From an uncultured Mucispirillum sp. (GTDB lineage Bacteria; Chrysiogenota; Deferribacteres; Deferribacterales; Mucispirillaceae), in NCBI GenBank assembly GCA_944323205.1, contig CALURO010000003.1, forward strand, positions 124,001 to 188,000: DNA of 64,000 nucleotides, read 5' to 3'. Below, piece by piece: positions 35,319 to 44,321 of the stretch (its first letter is position 1; every line of letters starts with the position of its first letter). The notes below the pieces were generated by a model. The model was not told the origin of the DNA. It made no database searches and worked only from the letters and a program-made list of their open reading frames with translations. The position numbers were made by a program, and so were the translations under genes.

Positions 35319-37870
35319 AAAAACGGAAAAATACTGTAAACAAAAATATAGTTAAACAGAGTAAAAATGACAAAGGAATATCAAGCGATATTCTTTTGCT
35401 GTTTTTTGGATTAATAGCAGTATTTTTCCTGCTCTCCCTGCTTTCATACTCTGAGCAGGACCAAGGTTATTCAACAATAGAGTTTTCAAAATACAATGAT
35501 ATAAGAGCAGAAAACCTTTTTGGCAAGGCTGGAGCCTATGTTGCAGATTTTCTTGGAATATATTTTGGCTGGACTGCTTTATTTATACCATTTCTTTCCA
35601 TATATATATCAGTGCTTTTATATAGATATAAAAAAGGGCTTACTTTTATGCTCTCCCCAGTTTTAGGGTTTGTATATGGCATGGGTGTGATTATAAGCCT
35701 TGCAATTATAAGTGGACTTATTGGCGGTATAGATTTTTACTTTACAAAACAGCCAGCAGGTGCCACATTAGGTGCTCTTGGCAGTAGTTTTATATTATCA
35801 TTTATGGGTAGAGTTGGTGGAATAATAGTATTTTCCTTTCTCACATTAGCCTTTGGTATGCTGCTTTTTTCTATATCTTTTTCAGATATGGGGCATGGAT
35901 TTAGAATACTTTTTGCGTATATTAAAAAGTTTATACTGTTTATAAAAGGATTGTTTAATAAAGAAAATAAAGAAAAACATATAGAAGAAAATGAAGAATA
36001 TATAGAAGATGAAAAAATAAGCGATGATGAAGAGTATGAAGAAAAACTGTCATTAATAGAAAGAATAAAATCATTAATAAAAAAAGAAAAGAAAGAAGAA
36101 AGGGAAGAAAATCAAATTACATCTTTACAGCTTTATGAAAAACAGCCTGAAAAACTGCTTGATAAAGATGAGCTTGAAGCAATATCCAGTATTAAATTTC
36201 TAAACAGCTCAGAAGACCATTCATCAGAAAAAGATGATGATAATTTGATAATAGATATTGAGCCTGAAAGAGAATTAAGCCATTATGAAAATGAAATAAA
36301 AAATATTAAAGAAGAAACTGTGCCTTTTGAAGTAGAAAAAAAATCAGTAGAATATCAAGAACCTTTAATTAAGCAGGCTTATAGCGCAGAAAAAACTGAA
36401 AACAACAAAAAAGAAGATGAAGAAATAGAAATAAGGGAGATGGAAACAGCTAAAAAAGCTTTTTTTACTTCCTATAATATACCTTTAAGCATATTAAAAG
36501 ACACTGTAAATAATGTAAAGCAGGACAGTGCAGAAGAAATGAAAGCTCAAGGTGATTTATTGACACAGAAACTTTTAGATTTTGGTATATCTGGTGTAGT
36601 GCGTGCTATACAGCCGGGCCCTGTTGTTACTATGTTTGAGTTTGAGCCTGTGGCTGGCACAAGGGTTTCTAAAATTGCATCTCTTGAAAGTGATTTAGCA
36701 TTAAGTATGAGTGCCTTATCAATAAGGATAATTGCTCCAATACCCGGTAAAAATGCAGTAGGTATAGAAATACCAAATAAAAACAGACAGTCAGTATCTA
36801 TAAAAGAATTATTACAGACAAGTGAATTTAAAAACAGTAAATCACCGCTTACGGTAGCATTAGGAAAAGATGTTACTGGCAGGCCTTATATGTCTGATAT
36901 TCGTAAAATGCCACATTTACTTGTAGCAGGCACAACAGGCAGTGGTAAATCAGTTGGTATTAATACTATGATTTGTTCTATTTTATATAAATCATCACCT
37001 GATGAAGTAAAGTTTATAATGATAGACCCTAAAATGGTGGAATTAAGCATATATGATGGGATACCACACTTAATGGCACCGGTTGTAACAGACACAAGGC
37101 TTGCAGCAAGTGTGTTAAAAAATGTAGTTGCAGAAATGACTAGAAGATATACACTGCTGGCAGAGAAAAAAGTAAGAAATCTAGACGGCTATAATGAAAT
37201 AATAAAAGATGATGAGCAGGCAGAGAAGATGCCTTATTTAGTAGTTATAGTAGATGAATTTGCAGACTTAATGATGGTAGCAGGAAAAGATGTGGAAATG
37301 TCTATTGCACGCATTGCTCAAATGGCACGGGCTGTAGGGATACACTTAATAATTGCAACACAAAGACCTACTACAAATGTAATAACAGGGCTTATTAAAG
37401 CAAATATGCCTGCAAGGCTTTCATTTAAAGTATCACAAAAAAATGATTCTCGTGTAATATTAGACCAGAATGGAGCAGACACCCTTTTAGGTATGGGGGA
37501 TAGTCTTTTTATACCGCCGGGCACAAGCGATGCTCTTCGTATACATGGTGCATTTGTATCAGATGATGAAGTAAGGGGTATTGTAGAGTATCTTCATGAG
37601 CAGTACGGCGAGCCTGAATATAATATGGATATGGTGCAGGAAGTGCGTGAAGGAAATTCCACAGGAAGTGATGATGAAGATGAAGATGTACTTTATCAGC
37701 AGGCAGTAGATGCGGTAATGGATAAAGGAACAGCATCAATATCTATGATACAAAGAATGTTTAAAATAGGCTATAACAGGGCAGCCCGTATTGTAGAAAT
37801 GATGGAATCACGGGGTATATTAGAGCCAAGTGATGGCACTGCAAAACCGAGAAAAGTTATAAAAAGATAG
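35315..37870 (+). CDS. ftsK: DNA translocase FtsK/SpoIIIE
   Basis: 851 residues. Four membrane helices lie in the first 200; a long acidic, Lys/Glu-rich linker follows (about 215-385); the RecA-like motor has Walker A AGTTGSGKSVGINTMI and Walker B YLVVIVDEFADLMM; a C-terminal gamma winged-helix domain reads VLYQQAVDAVMDKGTASISM and then NRAARIVEMMESRGIL. Moves chromosome ends through the septum and activates dimer resolution. Its gamma domain would read KOPS-like signals. Confidence 0.95.
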   Translation: MKKRKNTVNKNIVKQSKNDKGISSDILLLFFGLIAVFFLLSLLSYSEQDQGYSTIEFSKYNDIRAENLFGKAGAYVADFLGIYFGWTALFIPFLSIYISVLLYRYKKGLTFMLSPVLGFVYGMGVIISLAIISGLIGGIDFYFTKQPAGATLGALGSSFILSFMGRVGGIIVFSFLTLAFGMLLFSISFSDMGHGFRILFAYIKKFILFIKGLFNKENKEKHIEENEEYIEDEKISDDEEYEEKLSLIERIKSLIKKEKKEEREENQITSLQLYEKQPEKLLDKDELEAISSIKFLNSSEDHSSEKDDDNLIIDIEPERELSHYENEIKNIKEETVPFEVEKKSVEYQEPLIKQAYSAEKTENNKKEDEEIEIREMETAKKAFFTSYNIPLSILKDTVNNVKQDSAEEMKAQGDLLTQKLLDFGISGVVRAIQPGPVVTMFEFEPVAGTRVSKIASLESDLALSMSALSIRIIAPIPGKNAVGIEIPNKNRQSVSIKELLQTSEFKNSKSPLTVALGKDVTGRPYMSDIRKMPHLLVAGTTGSGKSVGINTMICSILYKSSPDEVKFIMIDPKMVELSIYDGIPHLMAPVVTDTRLAASVLKNVVAEMTRRYTLLAEKKVRNLDGYNEIIKDDEQAEKMPYLVVIVDEFADLMMVAGKDVEMSIARIAQMARAVGIHLIIATQRPTTNVITGLIKANMPARLSFKVSQKNDSRVILDQNGADTLLGMGDSLFIPPGTSDALRIHGAFVSDDEVRGIVEYLHEQYGEPEYNMDMVQEVREGNSTGSDDEDEDVLYQQAVDAVMDKGTASISMIQRMFKIGYNRAARIVEMMESRGILEPSDGTAKPRKVIKR

Positions 37871-37893
37871 GAAAAGTTATTAGAAGGTAATAT

Positions 37894-38160
37894 ATGGCAC
37901 ATATTTCAATAGATTTACCAGGCATAAGTCAGGCACAGAAGAAAAGGTTAATAGAGAGTATGCAGGAAATATTATCAGAAATAGCAGAAATAGATAAAAG
38001 TGAAATATCTGTATCTCTTCATGAACTGCCGCGGGAAAATATGAATACATCTGAAAATATTACAGATAATAAAAGAATAGAAAGAAGCAAATCCGAAAAA
38101 TCAGCAGGTCAGGAAAAAGAAGTAAAGAAAAAATCTTTTTTTAAAGAAATGTTCCCTTAA
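37894..38160 (+). CDS. Tautomerase-like small protein without Pro1
   Basis: 88 residues. The first 55 match the 4-oxalocrotonate tautomerase fold pattern (IDLPGISQAQKKRLIESMQ then VSLHELPRENM). In true tautomerases the residue after the initiator Met is the catalytic proline; here it is Ala (MAHISID). A basic, Ser/Lys-rich tail of about 30 residues ends KKKSFFKEMFP. Enzymatic activity is unlikely. It follows ftsK by 23 bases and probably shares its transcript. Confidence 0.65.
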   Translation: MAHISIDLPGISQAQKKRLIESMQEILSEIAEIDKSEISVSLHELPRENMNTSENITDNKRIERSKSEKSAGQEKEVKKKSFFKEMFP

Positions 38161-38271
38161 AAATAATAAAAAGGGGATAATAAAGAAGCACTATCTTATC
38201 TCTAAATTATTTTTATATATTAAAATATTTTTTTCTGTATATAGTTTTATAAATTTTAACAGGCTAAGGGT

Positions 38272-39795
38272 ATGAATAAAGAATTAATTTATAATTTTAC
38301 TAATAAATGGTATGGGCAGATTTTATTGACTCTTTTATCTGCTGCACTTTTAATATTATCTACTGCAGGGTTTGGGCTGTCATGGGCTGTATTTTTTGCT
38401 TTTATACCGCTTTTATTTGCATTAGATGCAGATAAAAACCGCCCTGTAATATGTGGCTGGCTTTTAGGCTTTTTATACTGGTCAGTATGCCTTTCATGGA
38501 TGATGATTACTTTTGGGTATTTTGGCGGAGCACCTCTTCCAGCAGCATTCGGTTTATTAATATTCATAGCACTCTCTGGCGGATTTTTCTTTTTTGTCCC
38601 TTTTACATATGCAGCTGCAAAAATCAGTAAAAACCCTGTTATATTATCTTTTATATTTGTTGTGCTTGAAGCAGTAAAAGGTAAAGTATTTTTTGGCGGT
38701 GTGCCGTGGCTTAATCTGGCACAATCTCAGTATGAAAATACATTAATTGTGCAGAATGTTTCAGTATTTGGAGAATACGGGCTTTCTTTTATTATTATGC
38801 TTATTAACTTCTTTTTATATTATATTATAAAAGATTATAAAAATAAGAAAAATTATTATATGCTTGCTGGTGCTGTAATTATTATGATACTGCCCGGAAT
38901 ATATAGAGCAGTAAACCCAATACCATATACAGAAACTAAAAAAATAGCTGTTGTGCAGCCTGCATACAGACAGGAAATTAAGTGGGATAATAATTATAGA
39001 ATACAAATAATCAATGAAGTAAACAGTCTTGTTCTTAAAGCATATAATGCTGATGTGGATATGATAGTACTTCCAGAAAGCTCATACCCTGCAAAAGTGC
39101 TTTCTACTGATATAATAATGTCTGTACTTAATAAAGTATCAGAAAAAACTCCAGTTATTTTTGGAGCTGATAGAAGAATAAATATAGATAATAAAAGCAG
39201 ACTTTTTAATACTATGGTGCTGCTTGATAATAAATCACAGTCATATTATGATAAACGCCACCTGACACCTTTTGGAGAATATTTTCCATTTGAAAAGCTG
39301 CTTGCACCAGTAAAAGAATTTTTCTTTGGTCCTGGCGATATGTTCAGTCCCGGAGAGAAAGCAACAGTGCTTGCTTCATCTAATACTGGAATTTATGCAG
39401 CTCCTGTTATATGCTTTGAAAGTGCATTTTCTTCTCTTACAGGCGAACCTGTCCGTATGGGTGCTAACATGCTTGTTATCATATCAAACGATACATGGTT
39501 TGGAAAAAATCAAGGCAGAATACAGCATCTGGCAGTAGACACTATCCGTGCAGTAGAATATGGCAGAAGTGCCGTCCGAGCTACACAGGACGGAATAAGT
39601 GCATTTATTATGCCAGATGGAAAAATACCATTAAAAGAAGATAAACAGATACCTGCAATATTAATATATGATGTGCCTGTAACAAATTTTATAACATTTT
39701 ACAGCCTTGCAGGCAATATTTGGATTGCAATTCTTATACCTTTGATTTATTATCAAATAAAGAGAAAGAAGAAGAAGGATAATATAAATGGATAA
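38272..39795 (+). CDS. lnt: Apolipoprotein N-acyltransferase
   Basis: Third step of lipoprotein maturation. 507 residues with about six N-terminal membrane helices and a periplasmic nitrilase domain: catalytic Glu in IVLPESSYPAK, Lys in KRHLTPFGEYFPFE, Cys in APVICFESAFSS and a final helix. It fits the several lipoproteins encoded nearby. It overlaps the next small gene by 8 bases. Confidence 0.95.
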   Translation: MNKELIYNFTNKWYGQILLTLLSAALLILSTAGFGLSWAVFFAFIPLLFALDADKNRPVICGWLLGFLYWSVCLSWMMITFGYFGGAPLPAAFGLLIFIALSGGFFFFVPFTYAAAKISKNPVILSFIFVVLEAVKGKVFFGGVPWLNLAQSQYENTLIVQNVSVFGEYGLSFIIMLINFFLYYIIKDYKNKKNYYMLAGAVIIMILPGIYRAVNPIPYTETKKIAVVQPAYRQEIKWDNNYRIQIINEVNSLVLKAYNADVDMIVLPESSYPAKVLSTDIIMSVLNKVSEKTPVIFGADRRINIDNKSRLFNTMVLLDNKSQSYYDKRHLTPFGEYFPFEKLLAPVKEFFFGPGDMFSPGEKATVLASSNTGIYAAPVICFESAFSSLTGEPVRMGANMLVIISNDTWFGKNQGRIQHLAVDTIRAVEYGRSAVRATQDGISAFIMPDGKIPLKEDKQIPAILIYDVPVTNFITFYSLAGNIWIAILIPLIYYQIKRKKKKDNING

Positions 39796-40000
39796 TCCAT
39801 ATATTCCTATAAGCTTGAATTATTTTGAAATATTTATTATTGCATTTGTTTTATTATATTCTTTTTTAGCTGATGAAAAAAAGTATTTTACTAAAATGAT
39901 TGTTTATGTTATTAATAAATCAATGCTCTGTCTTAGAGTTATTATTAAAAATAAGAAATATAGTCAAGACATTAAGTCTAGTAATGTGGAGGAAAAATAA
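39788..40000 (+). CDS. Small single-span membrane protein, unknown
   Basis: 70 residues with one hydrophobic stretch (FEIFIIAFVLLYSFLA) followed by a basic, Lys/Asn-rich tail. AAGGA is 8 bases before the ATG. It overlaps lnt by 8 bases and tatA by one base (TAATG), so it is embedded in an lnt-tatA operon. I do not recognise the family. Confidence 0.6.
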   Translation: MDNPYIPISLNYFEIFIIAFVLLYSFLADEKKYFTKMIVYVINKSMLCLRVIIKNKKYSQDIKSSNVEEK

Positions 40001-40227
40001 TGAGTGTAGGACCATGGCAGGTTGTTTTAATACTATTAGTTATAGTATTGCTTTTTGGAGCTAAAAAACTCCCACAAATAGGTAAAGGTATGGGCGAGGC
40101 TCTTAGAAATTTTAAAAAATCTGTTAATGATATTGATGATGCAACAGATATTACACCTATTGCTTCAAAAAGAAGTGATGATGTTTCAAAAGCTGCAAAC
40201 AGCTCTGAAGAGAAAAAAGACGCATAG
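40000..40227 (+). CDS. tatA: Twin-arginine translocase subunit TatA/E
   Basis: 75 residues: one membrane helix (VVLILLVIVLLFGAKKLPQIG) with the FGAKKLP hinge, an amphipathic helix GKGMGEALRNFKKSV and an acidic tail. Forms the pore-like part of the Tat system. tatB and tatC are not adjacent. The operon ends in a good terminator. Confidence 0.92.
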   Translation: MSVGPWQVVLILLVIVLLFGAKKLPQIGKGMGEALRNFKKSVNDIDDATDITPIASKRSDDVSKAANSSEEKKDA

Positions 40228-40257
40228 TCGTATACAAACACAATATACTTTCGTATA

Positions 40258-40301
40258 ATAAAGGCTTGAAGTTTGATACTAAAAGCCTTTATGTGTTTTT
40301 T
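40258..40301 (+). terminator. Terminator after tatA
   Basis: ATAAAGGCTT (40258-40267) pairs with AAGCCTTTAT (40283-40292); a GTGTTTTTT run follows. It closes the lnt-small protein-tatA unit. Confidence 0.85.
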
Positions 40302-40306
40302 GCAGT

Positions 40307-41101
40307 ATGAATAAAATCTATTTTGGTAAATATATTGAGCTTGAAAAACCTTCCCTTATCCATTTACTTAATCCGCTCATCAAGCTGATAATTATATCTA
40401 TTGCAGCAGCTTTTATATTTTATTTCGGCAGAAATATTTATTCCTATACATTTATGACTTTTATGTGGCTTATACTTATATTTTTATCAGGCAGTATTTT
40501 TAAGCAGGCAATTTCTGCAGTTAAGTCATTTAAAATGATTTATATATTTATATTTGTTACAATGCTTTTCTTTGGAGAAAACGGCGGATTTTCTATATAT
40601 TTCACAAAAGAAGCCTTGTATAATGCCTTATTATCCACTTATCAGTTTATGCTGATTGCTGCATATTCCTGCCTGCTTACACTTACCACCTCACCATCAG
40701 AAATTGCAAAAACATTATATATTTTTATTAAGCCTTTTAAGATATTTAAAGTAAATGTGGAAAATACAGGGCTTTCTATGCTTATAGCTGTTAGATTTAT
40801 ACCACTGCTTTTTGAAGAAGCATCTAAAATAATTACAGCCCAGAAATTAAGAGGGCTTTGGATAGATAACAAATCATTTAAATATAAAATAAAGTTTATT
40901 TTTAATATGGATTCTTTTATTATACCGCTTTTTGTCCGTGTGTTTCACTATGCAGAGCAGCTTTCTGTTACTGCCCTTTATAGAAATAATATAGACAGTG
41001 TTTTAAAACTTGATAAAATAAATACAAGAGATATATGTTTTTTAACATGCTTTATTATTTTTACAGGTGCATTTTATGCAGCAGCAAAATATGTATTATA
41101 A
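40307..41101 (+). CDS. EcfT-like transmembrane subunit of an ECF transporter
   Basis: 264 residues: start near PSLIHLLNPLIKLIIISIAAA, about five membrane helices, and the coupling motif AQKLRGLW typical of EcfT/CbiQ (A-x-x-x-R-G). In ECF transporters EcfT links two ATPases to a vitamin- or metal-binding S component. No ATPase or S component is adjacent, so partners must lie elsewhere. Its 3' end overlaps truA. Confidence 0.75.
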   Translation: MNKIYFGKYIELEKPSLIHLLNPLIKLIIISIAAAFIFYFGRNIYSYTFMTFMWLILIFLSGSIFKQAISAVKSFKMIYIFIFVTMLFFGENGGFSIYFTKEALYNALLSTYQFMLIAAYSCLLTLTTSPSEIAKTLYIFIKPFKIFKVNVENTGLSMLIAVRFIPLLFEEASKIITAQKLRGLWIDNKSFKYKIKFIFNMDSFIIPLFVRVFHYAEQLSVTALYRNNIDSVLKLDKINTRDICFLTCFIIFTGAFYAAAKYVL

Positions 41102-41876
41102 AGCATGCCTTATGTCATACTGCGGGGATAACTATAACGGCTGGCAGCGACAGAAAAATGCAGTAGGTGTGCAGAATGTTATAGAAAATACTCTTTCAAA
41201 ACTTTATGAAAGTAAAATACTTACAGCAGGCAGTGGCAGAACAGATACAGGGGTTCATGCATATGGTCAGGTATTTAATTTTGCAGCAGAAAAGTATTTT
41301 GATAATAATACATTAATGCGTGCATTAAACAGCCTTTTGCCAAAAGATATTGCAGTGCTTGAAATTGCAGATGTCACAAAAGAGTTTCATTCAGGCAAGT
41401 CTATAAAATCTAAAACTTATGAATATAAAATAATAAATTCGCCTATCCATAACCCGTTTATGATAAACCGAGCCTTATGGATAAGAAATTATGTAGATAG
41501 AAAATATTTAAAAGATACCCTTTCATATTTTCAAGGCACTTATGATTTCCAGTCATTCTGCGTAAAGAAAACAAAAAAAGAAAATACTGTCCGCACAGTT
41601 AATTATATTAAATTAATATCTGATAATGAAAATATATCCATACTTATTAATGCAGGCGGTTTTCTACATAATATGGTGCGGATTATTACAGGCACAGCTT
41701 TAAAAATAGTAAAAGATAACTTAAAACCTGACACTGTACTTAAAATTATGGAACAGAAAGACAGACGAATGGCTGGCCCTACTGCTCCAGCTTATGCTCT
41801 TTATCAAAAGGAAGCAATTTATAATAATGAAAATATTGCCGGTCTTAAAGGTATACCTGCTAAATATTTAATTTAA
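41076..41876 (+). CDS. truA: tRNA pseudouridine(38-40) synthase
   Basis: Isomerises U38-40 in tRNA anticodon stems. 266 residues from ATG 41076, which has AGGTG 6 bases upstream; the ATG at 41091 is an alternative. Features: YCGDNYNGWQRQKN, catalytic Asp in AGSGRTDTGVHAYGQVF, KSKTYEYKI and NAGGFLHNMVRIITGT. It overlaps ecfT by 26 bases and the ROK kinase gene tail-to-tail by 4. Confidence 0.95.
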   Translation: MQQQNMYYKACLMSYCGDNYNGWQRQKNAVGVQNVIENTLSKLYESKILTAGSGRTDTGVHAYGQVFNFAAEKYFDNNTLMRALNSLLPKDIAVLEIADVTKEFHSGKSIKSKTYEYKIINSPIHNPFMINRALWIRNYVDRKYLKDTLSYFQGTYDFQSFCVKKTKKENTVRTVNYIKLISDNENISILINAGGFLHNMVRIITGTALKIVKDNLKPDTVLKIMEQKDRRMAGPTAPAYALYQKEAIYNNENIAGLKGIPAKYLI

Positions 41877-42754
41877 AGCCCAAAAAACAGAGCTGCTCCC
41901 CCTGCCATACCTGCCTGATTTTTTAATACTGCACGCTCTATTTTTACTCTGCCTTTATATGCCGGAAATATTATTTTATTAAATTCTTCAACCATTGACT
42001 GCATATAATATTCTGAAAGCTCTGATAGTCCGCCGCCAAATTTTATTTTTTCAGGGCAGAAAAGAGCAGCAATATTTGCAAAGGCACCTGCAAGCAGTCT
42101 GCCATACTCTTTAAACGCTTTTAATGCATATGCATCACCAGTTGAAGCAAACTCACCTAACTGAACAGGATTACTTTCTTTTCCTGCAATATTTTTATAT
42201 ATTTCCATTAAGCCGCCAGTAGAGCAGTATTCATCTAAACAGCCATTTCTTCCACAGCCACACTGCCTGCCTTGAAAATCTATAGACATATGACCTATTT
42301 CAAACAAAGTAATATTTGACTGTAAAAGCCTGCCGTTTAATATTAATCCTCCCCCAAAGCCTGAACCCAATGTGCAGAATACCATATTTTTTACTGATTT
42401 TTTATCGCCAAAAACATATTCTCCATAGGCAGCTAAATTTGCGTCATTTTCTACCAAAACTTTTATATTAAATATGCTTTCTAAATCATTTTTTATATGT
42501 CTGCCGTTTAATATATGCAGGTTAGGTGCAAATATTTCATCTTTTTCTATATCATAGCCACCCGGCAGGGCAGCTGTAATGCCTGCTGGTTTTGCAGATA
42601 ATTCTTCCATAATGCTTTTTACTGCATCTATAAAGCCAGTATACGATTCTTCTTTTATAACTGTCCGTTTTTCTTCATATATGCTGCCATTAGCATCAAC
42701 AAGCCCGCTTTTTATTGATGATGCACCTATATCTAACGATAATACTTTATCCAT
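41873..42754 (-). CDS. ROK-family sugar kinase
   Basis: 293 residues: phosphate-binding LSLDIGASSIKSGLVD, VENDANLAAYGEY, TLGSGFGGGLILNG, and the ROK zinc motif GHMSIDFQGRQCGCGRNGCL. The family phosphorylates glucose, ManNAc, allose or similar; the substrate cannot be told from sequence. Located alone between convergent truA and divergent alkD-like genes. Confidence 0.85.
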   Translation of the reverse strand: MDKVLSLDIGASSIKSGLVDANGSIYEEKRTVIKEESYTGFIDAVKSIMEELSAKPAGITAALPGGYDIEKDEIFAPNLHILNGRHIKNDLESIFNIKVLVENDANLAAYGEYVFGDKKSVKNMVFCTLGSGFGGGLILNGRLLQSNITLFEIGHMSIDFQGRQCGCGRNGCLDEYCSTGGLMEIYKNIAGKESNPVQLGEFASTGDAYALKAFKEYGRLLAGAFANIAALFCPEKIKFGGGLSELSEYYMQSMVEEFNKIIFPAYKGRVKIERAVLKNQAGMAGGAALFFGL

Positions 42755-42839
42755 AATATTTACCTTCCTTGTATTAAAACTATCATAATAATATTTTTTG
42801 TGATATTATATTAAAAAAATAAACTAAACAAGGATTTTT

Positions 42840-43601
42840 ATGGAAAAAGCAGTAGAGCAGTATTGTAAAAATATAGAGCAGTTTATTTTAAATAATGCTG
42901 ATGCTAAAAAAATAGAAAATATTAAAATATATCTTAAAAATCAGGCTGATATTATATACGGTATCCCTATGAAAAAATTAAAATCATTATTCTTAAAGCA
43001 TTTACCAGAATTTGATAATCTGGATACTAAATATATTTACTGTCTTATGAATCAGCTTTTTATATCAAAAGCCTTTGAAAAGCAGGTAATAGCCTGTATG
43101 CTTTTAGAAAGATATTATTATAAGTTTGAAGAAGCAAATATTACTGCGCTGATAAAAAGTTATATATTAAATAACATTATTATTAACTGGGCAATTGCAG
43201 ACCAGGTATCTACTAACACTTTCAGCAAATTTAAAAATAAATCATTTCTTCATGATTTTGCTTTAGATGATAACTACCTTTTAAGACGGTGCAGTGTAAC
43301 AGTTTTTGCAGAAATGATAATGACAGATGAAGATATAGATATCCTTATAAATAATATTAATGAACTTTTTCAGGAAAAAGAAGAATATGTTATGCGTGCA
43401 GCAGGCTGGGCATGCAGAAATATTTTAAACTATAATGAAAGCCGATATTTTCAGTTTATAAACGAAGCGTGCCATCTTATGCCAAGAATAATGCTTAGAA
43501 ATGCCATAGAGTTTTTAGATGAAGATATAAGAGTAAATATTTTAGTTTCATCAAAAGAGAAAAGGAAGAGTATAAAAAGATATGAAAGTAAAAGCCTGTG
43601 A
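42840..43601 (+). CDS. AlkD-like DNA alkylation repair protein
   Basis: 253 residues of HEAT-like helical repeats. AlkD-type marks: YGIPMKKLKSLFLKHL early, INWAIADQVSTN mid-protein (Trp and Asp of the catalytic pocket) and YVMRAAGWACRNI (second tryptophan). AlkD excises positively charged alkylated purines without base flipping. AAGGA precedes the ATG. No repair genes are adjacent. Confidence 0.8.
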   Translation: MEKAVEQYCKNIEQFILNNADAKKIENIKIYLKNQADIIYGIPMKKLKSLFLKHLPEFDNLDTKYIYCLMNQLFISKAFEKQVIACMLLERYYYKFEEANITALIKSYILNNIIINWAIADQVSTNTFSKFKNKSFLHDFALDDNYLLRRCSVTVFAEMIMTDEDIDILINNINELFQEKEEYVMRAAGWACRNILNYNESRYFQFINEACHLMPRIMLRNAIEFLDEDIRVNILVSSKEKRKSIKRYESKSL

Positions 43602-43692
43602 AAATAAAGCACTGCCTATTGGTATGGGGCATACTATATCACATAAACAATAACTTAATGAAATATAAATGAGGATATATCAAGCTGGTGGT
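43602..43692. other. Non-coding spacer before repeat block B
   Basis: No gene, terminator or promoter that I can support in these 90 bases. It leads into the palindromic repeat block. Confidence 0.5.
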
Positions 43693-43910
43693 ACCCCATT
43701 TTTTTACAACACCTTATATCACTCAGACGAGCGTTTTATGCGAGGACACTTTTTCCCTAGCGAGTAGCGTAGGAAATAGAAAAAGTGGCTGGATATTAAA
43801 TGGATTTATTCCATAAGCCCGCCTAAATAAAAAGTCTAGGACGAGCTTGCGAGGACTGCCAAATTCCCGAGTGAGTAGCGAGGAATTAGAATTTGCACAG
43901 GCTTAGGACT
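43693..43910 (+). repeat. Modular palindromic repeat block B (mixed modules)
   Basis: No gene. 43693-43745 is close to the reverse complement of 62222-62268 (CCCCATTTTTTTA, CACTCAGACGAGCG, TTTATGCGA). CACTTTTT/AAAAAGTG (43747-43754 with 43780-43787) and CAAATTC/GAATTTG (43860-43866 with 43889-43895) enclose nearly the same core, CC-x-x-AG-x-GAGTAGCG. AATAAAAAGTC (43826) pairs with GACTTTTTATT (43907), making the second a nested hairpin. Confidence 0.82.
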
Positions 43911-44220
43911 TTTTATTATTGTTTAAAAGACAGGATGTCTTTCCGCTTGCGTAAGCAGCCAAACCGATTTACTCGGTGGCTGCGTCTAAATAAAAAGTCT
44001 AGGACGAGCTTTTTATTATTGTTTAAAAGACAGGATGTCTTTCCGCTTGCGTAAGCAGCCAAACCGATTTACTCGGTGGCTGCGTCTAAATAAAAAGTCT
44101 AGGACGAGCTTTTTATTATTGTTTAAAAGACAGGATGTCTTTCCGCTTGCGTAAGCAGCCAAACCGATTTACTCGGTGGCTGCGTCTAAATAAAAAGTCT
44201 AGGACGGACTTTTTATTATT
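43911..44220 (+). repeat. 100-bp tandem array, 3.1 copies
   Basis: Units 43911-44010, 44011-44110 and 44111-44210, plus 10 bases of a fourth. Copies 1 and 2 are identical; copy 3 differs only by GAG to GGA near its end. Each holds AAGACA/TGTCTT, GCAGCCA/TGGCTGC with an inner CCGA/TCGG, and AATAAAAAG/CTTTTTATT. It is the same module set as 18465-18556, inverted. Confidence 0.95.
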
Positions 44221-44266
44221 GATAATAAGATACCCCCAGATACATAAGAAAAATGAAATTAGATGT

Positions 44267-44282
44267 TTGGCATAAATATTGC
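44267..44282 (+). promoter_or_regulatory. Sigma-54 promoter of flgI-flgJ
   Basis: TTGGCATAAATATTGC with GG and GC exactly 10 bases apart, the -24/-12 signature of RpoN promoters. It is 39 bases upstream of the flgI ATG. Confidence 0.85.
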
Positions 44283-44321
44283 TTGTATCAAGTTGTGAAT
44301 AATTATTGTGGAGCGTAAGCT

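Noticed and set aside
43911-44220. Possible CRISPR array
   Set aside because: The 100-bp units are repeated in full with no variable spacers, and no cas genes are near. It is a tandem duplication of a hairpin module.
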